From: Acidimicrobiales bacterium
GTDB lineage: Bacteria > Actinomycetota > Acidimicrobiia > Acidimicrobiales > DATDAH01
NCBI GenBank assembly: GCA_016794585.1
Contig: JAEUJM010000001.1
Location: 62,001-126,000, forward strand
Reading direction: 5' to 3'
DNA length: 64,000 nucleotides
How positions within the stretch are numbered: position 1 is the stretch's first letter; each line of letters begins with the position of its first letter. A program made the position numbers and the translations under genes. A model generated the notes under the pieces. The model saw only the letters and a program-made list of their open reading frames with translations. It was not told the DNA's origin and made no database searches. Positions 51,385 to 59,755 of the stretch are shown piece by piece.

Positions 51385-53592
51385 TCACGGCGCGATCACC
51401 CGCTCCGCCCAGAACCTGGTGAACGTCGTCCCATCGCCGATGTTGCCGTCGTTCTGGCCCCAGCATCTCGCCTCGCCCGAGTCGAGGGAGGCGCAGGCGG
51501 TGTTCCAGCCGACGGAGATCCCCGACACACCGTCGAGGGGTGCAGCCGTCGACCGTTGGACGACCGGCTGCGCAAGCGGCTCGAAGTTGTTCTGTGTCCC
51601 GTGGCCCAACTCGCCGAGGTCGTTGTGTCCCCAGCACCAGGCGGTGCCCGCAGATCGGACGACGCAGACGCTGTTCACCCCGGCTGCGATCGATGCGATA
51701 TCGGTGGCCGGGGCCACGCCGGTCTCGTCCAACACGGGATGGGGCACCGACTGGTTCCACGGTGCACCCGGTTCGAGCACCGGTGCCGGGCCCGGCCCCC
51801 AACACATCGCTCGTCCGGTAGCCAGAAGCGCGCACGTCCCCGAACCGCTCGACAGCGCGACGACCCCCGTCAGTGGCTCGACGCCGCCCTGATCTCTCAC
51901 GGTGACCGGGTGGAGCGCGGGTGGGGCGTTCGCCTCGACGGGTTCGCCGTCGCCGAGGGCACCATAAGCACGCTGGCCCCAGCACCGAACCTCGGTGGAC
52001 ACCAGCAGCGCACAGGTCTGACCGAGGCCGACCTCGATCTGGGTGATGCCCTCGAGCGGCGCCTCACCCGTTTCGTCCAGCACCACGACGGGGAGGGTGG
52101 TCTCGGCCGTCGTGCCATCGCCGAGCGTGCCGTACTCATTTCGACCCCAGCAACGAGCCTGCCCGCTGTCGAGCAGCGCACAGGCTCGTAGCGGCCCGGC
52201 GCTGACCTGCCGCACTCCGGTGAGGGGCCCCGACCCGTCGGGCGTCAGTACCCGCACAGGTCGGAGCACGGACTCCTCATGGAAGATCCCGTCTCCGAGC
52301 CCGCTTTCCGAAGCGCCCCAGCACGCGGCGGTTCCATCCGCGAGCGCTGCGCAATTGTGTGAGTAGCTGCCGGTTATGTCAGTGACACCCGACAGTGGGT
52401 CGGCGCCCTCGACCGCCGGGACGGTGACGGGCCGCGTGGTCGGCCTGCTAGAGGAACCTGGGGCCGTGAACCTTCCCCAGCATCGGGCCTCGCCGTTGAA
52501 GAGTCGGGCACACGTCGCGAACGCACCGCTCGCGATCTCGGCGACACCGTTCAAAGAGTTGGGGACGGGGCGGTTCGTGAAGGTGCAGATGCGGTGCTCG
52601 CCGGCGGTGAGGGTGATGGTGCCGGTCCGCGCGAGGAGGTCGGTGGCTTCCCCCGTGCAGGTGAGGCCCGTGAGCTCCCAGCCCGGCAGCGCCTCCTGGG
52701 TGAGGGTGTACGTCCCAGTCGGGATCGGCCCGGTGGCGACCTGGCGCGGTAGGGCGGGATCGGCGTCGTCGTCCAGGGTGAACGACGAGCAGCCGCCGTT
52801 CCCGCAGCCCGTGTAGGCCTGGTCCTGGCCGGAGTCGGTGAGGTCGTCGTCGACGAGGGTGATCGACTGGGTGGTGTCGGTGAAGGTGCACACCGGGTGG
52901 TCGGTGGGCTGGCTGAGGACAATGGTCACGCGCCGATTGGGCACGTCCCTGGTGATCCCCGTCGTGGTGCTGCAGGTGATTCCCGAGAGCGACCAAGGCA
53001 CGCCGGGGCTCTGGGTGATGGTGTAGGTGCCGGGGGTCAGAGCCCCGCTGGTCACCCTGGTCGGGACCGAGGGATCGGCGTCGTCGTCGAGGGCGAAAGT
53101 GCCGCAGCCAGAGCCGAGGCAACCGGTGTAGCTGAAGTCGCGAGTGTCGTCGGGGCTGGTGTCCTGGACGATCGTGATCGACGGCGCCTGGTTCTTGAAC
53201 GTGCAGGCGATGTCGGCGCCGGCGGCCAGTGCGATCGTGGCGCGGCGTTCGGCGACGCTGGTGGACACACCGCTGGTGCAGGAGATCGACGTGAGCGTCC
53301 AGCCAGGGACGGCGTCCTGGGTGATCGTGTAGGTGGCGGGGGCGAGGCCGCTGGCGCTGATGCGGTCGGGGAGCGCTCCGTCGGCGTCGTCGTCGAGGGT
53401 GAACGGCGCGCAGCCGGTGCCCTGGCAGCCGGTGAAGCCGACATCGGTGCCGTCGGCCGGCGCGGTGTCGAGGATGACGGTGATCGACCCGCCGGTCGCG
53501 GCGGCGACGGGGGTGGGCTGGCTCACCGCCAGGGCCGCGGCGATGGCGGCCGCGGCGGCCACCAGCGCGACGAGGTGGCGGCGCAGGCGCAT
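51385..53592 (-). CDS. Secreted RCC1 propeller protein with three prealbumin-like repeats
   Basis: ATG 53592 gives 735 residues and a signal peptide (RHLVALVAAAAAIAAALAVS). Three tandem repeats of ~85-90 residues follow (about 30-300), each with FTLDDDADPALP, GTYTITQ..PGW and a closing CTFxN; this resembles the prealbumin-like (SpaA-type) fold of adhesins. Residues ~310-735 hold seven RCC1 blades in which every strand pair carries two Cys: CARLFNGEARCWG, CALLDSGQARCWG, CASLDSGEARCWG. The C-x9-C pairs probably form disulfides within each blade, fitting an extracellular place. Function unknown; adhesion or binding is likely. Confidence 0.85.
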   Translation of the reverse strand: MRLRRHLVALVAAAAAIAAALAVSQPTPVAAATGGSITVILDTAPADGTDVGFTGCQGTGCAPFTLDDDADGALPDRISASGLAPATYTITQDAVPGWTLTSISCTSGVSTSVAERRATIALAAGADIACTFKNQAPSITIVQDTSPDDTRDFSYTGCLGSGCGTFALDDDADPSVPTRVTSGALTPGTYTITQSPGVPWSLSGITCSTTTGITRDVPNRRVTIVLSQPTDHPVCTFTDTTQSITLVDDDLTDSGQDQAYTGCGNGGCSSFTLDDDADPALPRQVATGPIPTGTYTLTQEALPGWELTGLTCTGEATDLLARTGTITLTAGEHRICTFTNRPVPNSLNGVAEIASGAFATCARLFNGEARCWGRFTAPGSSSRPTTRPVTVPAVEGADPLSGVTDITGSYSHNCAALADGTAACWGASESGLGDGIFHEESVLRPVRVLTPDGSGPLTGVRQVSAGPLRACALLDSGQARCWGRNEYGTLGDGTTAETTLPVVVLDETGEAPLEGITQIEVGLGQTCALLVSTEVRCWGQRAYGALGDGEPVEANAPPALHPVTVRDQGGVEPLTGVVALSSGSGTCALLATGRAMCWGPGPAPVLEPGAPWNQSVPHPVLDETGVAPATDIASIAAGVNSVCVVRSAGTAWCWGHNDLGELGHGTQNNFEPLAQPVVQRSTAAPLDGVSGISVGWNTACASLDSGEARCWGQNDGNIGDGTTFTRFWAERVIAP

Positions 53593-53719
53593 GGGTTCAT
53601 ATCGGCGAAATCGGGGGTTCTCTGAGGTGCTGATTGTGCAGAAGCGGCGAGTGAGGCGGGGCGCCGCGGATGCGGATGCCTCCGGTCGGGGAAGCAGGTG
53701 GGTCACACTCGTCGGCGGG

Positions 53720-54781
53720 ATGATCAAGTACCTGGGGTCGAAGCGCCGGCTGGTGCCGGTGCTCGGCGAGCTGTTCGCCGCGTCGGGGGCGCGCACGGCC
53801 CTGGACCTGTTCACGGGCACCACCCGGGTAGCGCAGGAGCTGAAGCGGCGGGGCGGGTTCGTCACCGCCGTCGACACCGCCCGCTACAGCGAGGTGTTCG
53901 CCCGCTGTTACGTCGAGCTCGACGCCGGCGACGTCGACGAGGCCGAGCTCGACGCCGCCCTCGCCCACCTCGCCGCCCTGCCCGGCCGCCCCGGGTACTT
54001 CACCGAGACGTTCTGCGTGCAGTCCCGCTTCTTCCAGCCCTTCAACGGCGAGCGGGTCGACGCCGTCCGCGACGCCATCGCCGCCGAGTTCCCTGGTCAC
54101 CCGCTCGAGCCGGTGCTGCTCACCAGCCTCATCGAGGCCGCCGACCGGGTCGACTCCACGACTGGCGTGCAGATGGCCTACGTGAAGCAGTGGGCCAAGC
54201 GCTCCTTCAACCCGCTCGAGCTGCGCCGCCCCAAGCTGCTGGCCGGCGGCGGCCGCGCCCTGCGGGCCGACGCCGTCGAGGTGGCGCCGACCCTCGGCCC
54301 GGTCGACTTCGCCTACCTCGACCCGCCCTACAACCAGCACCGGTACTTCACGAACTACCACGTCTGGGAGACGCTCGTGGCCTGGGATGCGCCCGAGCAC
54401 TACGGCGTCGCCTGCAAGCGGGTCGACGCCCGCGACCCCGCCACCAAGAGCGTGTTCAACGCGAAGCGGGCCATGCCCGACGCCCTGCGGTCGGTGATCG
54501 CCGCGGTGGACGCCCGCCTGCTGGTGCTGTCGTACAACGACGAGTCGTGGCTGGCGCTCGACGAGCTCGTCGACGCCTGCGCGCCCCGCGGCAGCGTGGA
54601 GGTGCTGGCCTTCGACTCGAAGCGCTACGTGGGCGCCCAGATCGGCATCCACAACCCGGCCGGCGAGCGGGTCGGCGAGGTCTCGCACCTGCGCAACGTC
54701 GAGTACGTGCTCGTCGCGGGCGCGCCGGCCGACGTCGAGCGGGCCGTCGCCGGCCGGGCCCCGTCGCTCGTCGACAGCTGA
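53720..54781 (+). CDS. D12-class DNA adenine methyltransferase (Dam-like), orphan
   Basis: ATG 53720 gives 353 residues and starts directly at MIKYLGSKRRLVPVLGEL, the N-terminal SAM-binding motif of the D12 class (K-x-x-G-x-K). LDLFTGTTRVAQELKRRGGF is the FxGxG-like motif I, and VDFAYLDPPYNQHRYFTNYH the catalytic DPPY motif IV, indicating N6-adenine methylation. No endonuclease or specificity gene is visible nearby, so it is either a solitary methylase or part of a phage or defence remnant. Target site cannot be told. Confidence 0.92.
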   Translation: MIKYLGSKRRLVPVLGELFAASGARTALDLFTGTTRVAQELKRRGGFVTAVDTARYSEVFARCYVELDAGDVDEAELDAALAHLAALPGRPGYFTETFCVQSRFFQPFNGERVDAVRDAIAAEFPGHPLEPVLLTSLIEAADRVDSTTGVQMAYVKQWAKRSFNPLELRRPKLLAGGGRALRADAVEVAPTLGPVDFAYLDPPYNQHRYFTNYHVWETLVAWDAPEHYGVACKRVDARDPATKSVFNAKRAMPDALRSVIAAVDARLLVLSYNDESWLALDELVDACAPRGSVEVLAFDSKRYVGAQIGIHNPAGERVGEVSHLRNVEYVLVAGAPADVERAVAGRAPSLVDS

Positions 54782-54819
54782 CACGCCGACGGCGCAGCGG
54801 CCATGATGGGGAAGTGCCG

Positions 54820-56862
54820 GTGGGGGACACCAGGGGTGGGACGCGCCGTCGCGGCGCCGCGACGCTGACCGTCGTCGCGCTCGTCGCCGGCTTCCTCGCC
54901 GCGGTGACCACCACGGCCGCCGCGCCGGTCCCGGCGGCCGCAGCCGACAACGACGACTACGTGGCCCTCGGTGACTCGTACGTCGCGGGGCCGCTGATCC
55001 CCGACCAGAGCGGTCAGCCCACGGGCTGCCTGCGCTCGGACCGCAACTACCCCCGGCTGGTCGCGCAGGCCCTGGGCCTCTCGCTCACCGACGTGAGCTG
55101 CAGCGGGGCCGAGACCACGGACATGGCCAACAGCCAGGGTGTCACCCCCGGGCCCAACCCGCCGCAGTTCAACGCGCTGAGCGCCGACACCGACATCGTG
55201 ACGCTGGGCATCGGGGGCAACGACATCGGCTTCTCGAGCATCGTCACCGACTGCATCGCCTTGTTGCCCATCAGCAATGCGGTCTGCCAGCCCGACTACG
55301 TGCGGAACGGCGTCGACGAGATCTCCAACCGGATCACCGCCACCGCCCCCAAGGTGGCCGCGGTGATCCAGGGCGTCCGCTCCCGGGCGCCCCACGCCCG
55401 CATCTACGTGGTGGGCTACCCGGCCATCCTCCCGGAGTCGGGCGGCGGGTGCTGGCCCTCCTTGCCGCTCTCCAACGCCGACCTGCCGTGGCTGCGCGCC
55501 AAGAACAAGGAGCTGAACTCGATGCTCGCCGCGCAGGCGGCGGCCAACGGGGCCCGCTACGTGGACGTGTACACCCCCGGCATCGGCCACGACGCCTGCC
55601 AGGACAACGGCGTGCGCTGGGTCGAGGGCATCGTCCCGCGCCTGCTCCAGGCGGCGCCGGTGCACCCCAACGCCACCGGCATGGCGGGGGTCGCGTCGGT
55701 GGTCGGTGCCCGCATCACGGCCACCCCGAACCTGCCCAGCGTCCCGCGGAACGTCGTGGCCGTGCCCGGCAACGCCCAGGTGAGCCTGACCTGGGCGGAG
55801 CCCAACGACGACGGCGGCGGGGCCGTGACGGCCTACCGGGTGTTCCGCAACGGCACCCTCGTCCACACCACGCCGAACGGCGCCACCCGTGCGTTCATCG
55901 ACACGGGCCGCACGAACGGCACCACCTACGCCTACACCGTCGCCGCGGTCAACGCCTCGGGCCCCGGGCCGCTGTCGACCGCGGTGCAGGCCACGCCGCG
56001 CTCGGTCCCCGGCACTCCCGCGGCGCCGGCGGCAACGGCCGGCGACGGCGAGGTGCAGGTGACGTGGACTCCGCCGGCGACCAACGGTGGGTCCGCCATC
56101 ACCGGCTACCGCCTGTATCGGGACGACGTGGCCATCGGGACGACCTTCCCGGCCGCGACCACGTCGTACCTCGACGAGTCGGTGGCGAACGGCCAGACCT
56201 ACGGCTACCGGGTCGCCGCGCTCAACGTGGTGGGCGAGGGCCCTCGCAGCGCGGCCGCCTCGGCCACACCGACCGCCGGGTTCACCTGCTGCCCACCCCA
56301 CGGCTTCAGCGACGTACCTGCCTCGCTCGGCGGCGCGGTCGACTGGGGCGCCTGGTTCGGGGTCACCCCGGGCTTCCCCGACGGCACGTTCCGCCCGACG
56401 CGCAACGCCAAGCGAAGCCAGGTGGTGACCATGCTCTGGCGCCTGATGGACGAGCCCGCCGCGACGACGCGCCGCTCGTTTCCCGACGTGCCCAGGACCG
56501 CGGGCTATGCGGACGCCGCCGAGTGGGCGGTGGGCGAGGGCATCCTGACGGCCTCGCCGAACGGCTCGTTTCGGCCCAAGGATCCGGTCACCCGCAGCCA
56601 GTTGGTGGTGATGCTCTGGCACCTCGTGGGTGACCCCCAGGTCGACACCCACCACCCCTACTCCGACACCCGCTCGGGCGCCTACTACCAGGAGGCACTC
56701 GACTGGGCCACGCGCCACGCCGTTGCCCCGGTCCGCGGCAGTCGCTTCCGGCCGACGGCCACGGCCACCCGGGCCAACGCGGCGGCGTGGCTCTACAACC
56801 TGGCGTGGACCGAGGCGGCGTGGTCCGCCACCACTGCCCGCCCTGACGCCATCCTGTTCTGA
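54820..56862 (+). CDS. Secreted SGNH/GDSL esterase with two Fn3 domains and SLH domains
   Basis: GTG 54820 is placed after GGGGAA; GTG 54814 is six bases earlier. The product is ~680 residues. A signal peptide (VVALVAGFLAAVTTTAAAP) precedes the SGNH domain (~45-305): ALGDSYVAG (block I Ser), TLGIGGNDIGF (block III GxND) and VHPNATGM (block V Asp/His region). Two fibronectin type III domains follow (~310-485), then three SLH repeats (FSDVPASLGGAVDWGA, FPDVPRTAGYADAAEWAVGE, YSDTRSGAYYQEALDWATRH) which anchor to the wall or S-layer polymer. It likely deacylates a lipid or polysaccharide at the surface. An M23 peptidase gene starts two bases downstream. Confidence 0.92.
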   Translation: MGDTRGGTRRRGAATLTVVALVAGFLAAVTTTAAAPVPAAAADNDDYVALGDSYVAGPLIPDQSGQPTGCLRSDRNYPRLVAQALGLSLTDVSCSGAETTDMANSQGVTPGPNPPQFNALSADTDIVTLGIGGNDIGFSSIVTDCIALLPISNAVCQPDYVRNGVDEISNRITATAPKVAAVIQGVRSRAPHARIYVVGYPAILPESGGGCWPSLPLSNADLPWLRAKNKELNSMLAAQAAANGARYVDVYTPGIGHDACQDNGVRWVEGIVPRLLQAAPVHPNATGMAGVASVVGARITATPNLPSVPRNVVAVPGNAQVSLTWAEPNDDGGGAVTAYRVFRNGTLVHTTPNGATRAFIDTGRTNGTTYAYTVAAVNASGPGPLSTAVQATPRSVPGTPAAPAATAGDGEVQVTWTPPATNGGSAITGYRLYRDDVAIGTTFPAATTSYLDESVANGQTYGYRVAALNVVGEGPRSAAASATPTAGFTCCPPHGFSDVPASLGGAVDWGAWFGVTPGFPDGTFRPTRNAKRSQVVTMLWRLMDEPAATTRRSFPDVPRTAGYADAAEWAVGEGILTASPNGSFRPKDPVTRSQLVVMLWHLVGDPQVDTHHPYSDTRSGAYYQEALDWATRHAVAPVRGSRFRPTATATRANAAAWLYNLAWTEAAWSATTARPDAILF

Positions 56863-56864
56863 CC

Positions 56865-57518
56865 GTGCCCCGCCCCCGTCCCTTCGCGCGCGCCGTCTCG
56901 GCGGCGCCCCTGCTCATGCTCGGGCTTCTGGTCGCGCTGGTGGGTCCCGCCTCGGCCGAGCCCGCCGACCAGCGCGTCGGCGGGGCGAACGGGGTCGACC
57001 AGGGCGACTTCCAGATGCCCTTCCCGTGCGGCCAGGTGTGGGGAGCCAGCACCCACAGCAACCACCCGGCCGTGGACTGGAACGGGGTCGGGCCCGCCGC
57101 AGGGTCCAACGACCACGGCCTGCCGGTGCTGGCCGGCCTCGGTGGCATCGTCGTCGCGGTGGGCGACCAGGCGGGCTACGGCACCCGGGTCGTCGTCGAC
57201 CACGGCGACGGTTGGTCGAGCGTCTACGGGCACCTGTCCGCCATCACCGTCGCCGAGGGCCAGGAAGTCTCGGCCGTGACGCAGGTCGGCAACGTCGGGA
57301 ACACAGGCGCGTCGGGCGGGGCCCATCTGCACTGGGAGCAGCGCTACCTCGGCCAGCGGGTTCCGGTGCTGTGGGCCGCGGGTGCGCCCATCGAGACCAC
57401 CTACGGGTCACCCGGCCCCACCTACACGAGCGCGAACTGCCCGGCCCGCACGTTCGGGGTTTCACTCGTGACGCCACCGGGGCGACCTCGCCAGGGGCCC
57501 GTCCTGGCCAAGGACTGA
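56865..57518 (+). CDS. Secreted M23-family metallopeptidase
   Basis: GTG 56865 gives 217 residues. Signal peptide PLLMLGLLVALVGPASA leads into a mature M23 domain: STHSNHPAVDWNGVG supplies the HxxxD zinc ligands, DGWSSVYGHLSAITV the YGHLS motif, and GGAHLHWEQRY the HxH. Such enzymes cut peptide cross-bridges of peptidoglycan or act as hydrolytic scaffolds. It starts two bases after the SGNH-SLH stop, so the two envelope enzymes are one transcript. Confidence 0.94.
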   Translation: MPRPRPFARAVSAAPLLMLGLLVALVGPASAEPADQRVGGANGVDQGDFQMPFPCGQVWGASTHSNHPAVDWNGVGPAAGSNDHGLPVLAGLGGIVVAVGDQAGYGTRVVVDHGDGWSSVYGHLSAITVAEGQEVSAVTQVGNVGNTGASGGAHLHWEQRYLGQRVPVLWAAGAPIETTYGSPGPTYTSANCPARTFGVSLVTPPGRPRQGPVLAKD

Positions 57519-57522
57519 CCAG

Positions 57523-57543
57523 GGCTCGGGTCGTCCCCGAGCC
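57523..57543. terminator. Hairpin between M23 and glyoxalase-fold genes
   Basis: GGCTCGGG (57523-57530), loop TCGTC, CCCGAGCC (57536-57543) form an 8-base perfect stem. A pyrimidine tract TTCCTCT follows on the plus strand. A terminator for the SGNH/M23 transcript is likely. Confidence 0.65.
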
Positions 57544-57548
57544 TTCCT

Positions 57549-58004
57549 CTACAGCCGCAAGGGCTTGATGGGGCTCATGATCAGCTCGGGATCGTTGGCC
57601 CAGTCGACGCCGGGCACGTCGATGTACAGCTCGATCTCGTTGCCGTCGGGGTCGTGGATGTAGAGGCTGTGGGTCACGGTGTGGTCGCTGGCGCCGGCGA
57701 TGGGCACGCCGGCGGCCTGGACGGTGGCGAGCGCCTCGCGCAGCTCGTCGTCGCTGTCTCCGACCTTGAGGCCGAAGTGGTACAGCCCCACCCGTCGGCC
57801 CTGCGGGATGGCGGCGGCGTCGGGGCCGACCTCGATGAGCAGCAGCTCGTGGTGGGTCCGACCGCTGGAGAACGCCATCGCCGGGAAGGGGAGGGCGGCA
57901 TCGGGGAACGCCGGCTTCCAGCCGAGCACGTCGCGGTAGAAGGCCACGGACCGCTCGAGGTCCCGCACGTACAGCACCAGGTGGCCGAGCTCTTTGACTT
58001 CCAT
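57549..58004 (-). CDS. VOC-fold (glyoxalase/dioxygenase) protein
   Basis: ATG 58004 follows GAGGAG at a good distance and gives 151 residues; a start at 58049 would add 15. KELGHLVLYVRDLERSVAFY, YRDVLGW, LIEVGPDA and YIHDPDGNEIELYID are the beta-alpha-beta-beta-beta units of the VOC fold. The His/Glu residues fit metal binding. Function may be glyoxalase, fosfomycin-type or dioxygenase-like; not decided. Confidence 0.88.
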   Translation of the reverse strand: MEVKELGHLVLYVRDLERSVAFYRDVLGWKPAFPDAALPFPAMAFSSGRTHHELLLIEVGPDAAAIPQGRRVGLYHFGLKVGDSDDELREALATVQAAGVPIAGASDHTVTHSLYIHDPDGNEIELYIDVPGVDWANDPELIMSPIKPLRL

Positions 58005-58089
58005 GGTGATCTCCTCTGCCGTGAAATCCTTGTGTGTGCAAGTACCCAACCGGCACGGGGTCGTGGATATGCCCGACGGTCGGGGCCGA

Positions 58090-59057
58090 TCAGGTCGCGG
58101 CCAGCGCCTTCCGGAACGCCCCGAGGCTGTCGAGGTCCCGCACCGCCGCGGTGGCCCGTTCGAGCCCGGAGCGCCACTGGGCCTCGGGTTGGAGGCGGTC
58201 GCCCATGGCCGCGGTGAACACGGCGCCCCGGAGGGGGTCGACCGCGTAGAGGCGGTAGTGGGACCAGGCGTCGTCCTCGCTCGGCGCGTCGGCTCCCAGG
58301 GCTGCGAGCTCGTCGAGGTAGCGACGGACCCACCCCCGCTCGTGCTCGCGCCGCAGCGCGGTAGGTGTCGAGAGCACGGTGAAGTAGGCGATGTCGCGCA
58401 GGCCGTGGCCCTGCTGGATCACCTGCCAGTCGTAGAGGCCGGCGGTGCCGTCGGGCAGTGCGTAGGTGTTGCCGAGATGGGTGTCGCCATGGAGCGGCGC
58501 AGCGCGCTCGCCACCATCAGGCGCTGGATGCGGCGGACGCGGTCGCCGTCGGCCGGTCGGAACACCCAGCGGAGATCGCCGCCGTCGCGCAGCCGGGGGC
58601 TGTTCCAGAGCGGGGCGTGCACCCGGGCCAGGGCGACCACCACCGCCTCGGCGTGCTCGGCGGTGCAGCCGTCGGCGACCGTGGGGAACCGGGCGCCGGC
58701 GGCGGCGAGGTCCTCGAGCACGAGGGCGAAGCCGCCCCGCCGGCCGGGCTGCGCCACGAGGGCGCGTGGCGCAGGGAGTTCGAGGTCGGGCCGGACCGAC
58801 CCGTAGAACCCCACCTCGCTGGCGCCGAGGCCGACGAGGGTGCCGAAGGCCCGGGCGCCGAAGCCGTCGGCGGGCAGCTTCACGAACAGCGTGGTCGGCC
58901 CCGCGGCGGGGTCCCGCCAGGTCAGCCGGAGGCGCGCACGCGACGTCGTGCCCGAGTCGAGCGGCTCGACCTCCACCCACTCGAGCCCGTCGGCCGCCCC
59001 CTCGCCGCCCGCGGTCAGAAGCGCCGCCGCCAGCCAGTCCCGGTCGATGTCCCCCAT
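58090..59057 (-). pseudogene. Aminoglycoside phosphotransferase-like gene with frameshift
   Basis: From ATG 59057 (GTG 59066 also open) the first part reads as the N-lobe of an APH/choline-kinase fold: DWLAAALLTAGGEG, GTTSRARLRL, TTLFVKLPADGFGARAFGTL, GGFALVLEDLAAAGARFP. It stays in frame to QRLMVASA near 58505. The second part, in another frame, then carries the catalytic APLHGDTHLGNTYALPDG (HGDxHxxN) and LYDWQVIQQGHGLRDIAY (DxQ). The 968-base span is one base short of a whole number of codons plus two, as expected for a single indel near 58495-58515. Active-site residues are intact, so the shift is recent, a sequencing error or a programmed event. Confidence 0.75.
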
Positions 59058-59095
59058 GGTCAGCACCAGCCCACCCCCATGGGGAAGAGTGAACC

Positions 59096-59743
59096 ATGCC
59101 TCGACTCCGTGAGATCCCCCGCAGCGAGGTGACGGCGCCGATCGTCACCGTCATGTACGACCACCTCTTCGGCGAGCGTGACCCCGTGGCCGAGCCCGGG
59201 ACCACCACCGGCACCCCGGGGGACTGGTGGACGGTGTTCGCCGCCGCCCCCGATGTGTTCGAGCACGCCGTCGCCGGCTTCGGCCTCTACCAGAGCCCCA
59301 AGCGGGTGCTGGACCCGGTGCTGCGCGAGCTGGGCCAGACCCGCGCGGGATGGGCGGTGGGCAGCCAGTTCGTGTTCTCGCAGCACTGCAAGTCGTGCCG
59401 GCTGCTCGGCATGCCCGAGTCGAAGATCGCGGCCATCGCCTACTGGGGGGCCTCCGACGAGTTCAGCGAGGTGGAGCGGGCCGTGCTGGCCTACACCGAC
59501 GCGCTGGCCCTCCAGGGCGGGCGGGTGCACGACGGGCTGTTCGCCAAGCTGCACGAGCACCTGAGCGACGTCGAGATCATCGAGCTGACCTACATCACCA
59601 CCATGTACGTGATGCACGCCATCATGAGCCGGGCGCTGCGCACCGAGTGGGATGACCGCGACGACCCGATCGTCGAGGTGGCCAGCCCCGAGGGCTTCGC
59701 CGGCTACGACGTCGGCGCCGCCATCGCCCGCCCCGACGACTGA
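59096..59743 (+). CDS. Carboxymuconolactone decarboxylase/AhpD-like protein
   Basis: ATG 59096 gives 215 residues. QFVFSQHCKSCRLLGMPESK contains the CxxC motif of AhpD-type alkylhydroperoxidases, here with a preceding His as in that family. FSEVERAVLAYTDALALQGG and LSDVEIIELTYITTMYVMHA are the helical signature. Members are thiol peroxidase partners or decarboxylases of aromatic degradation; which applies is not clear. It is divergent from the phosphotransferase-like gene, 38 bases apart. Confidence 0.88.
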   Translation: MPRLREIPRSEVTAPIVTVMYDHLFGERDPVAEPGTTTGTPGDWWTVFAAAPDVFEHAVAGFGLYQSPKRVLDPVLRELGQTRAGWAVGSQFVFSQHCKSCRLLGMPESKIAAIAYWGASDEFSEVERAVLAYTDALALQGGRVHDGLFAKLHEHLSDVEIIELTYITTMYVMHAIMSRALRTEWDDRDDPIVEVASPEGFAGYDVGAAIARPDD

Positions 59744-59755
59744 TGCCCGAGGGCC

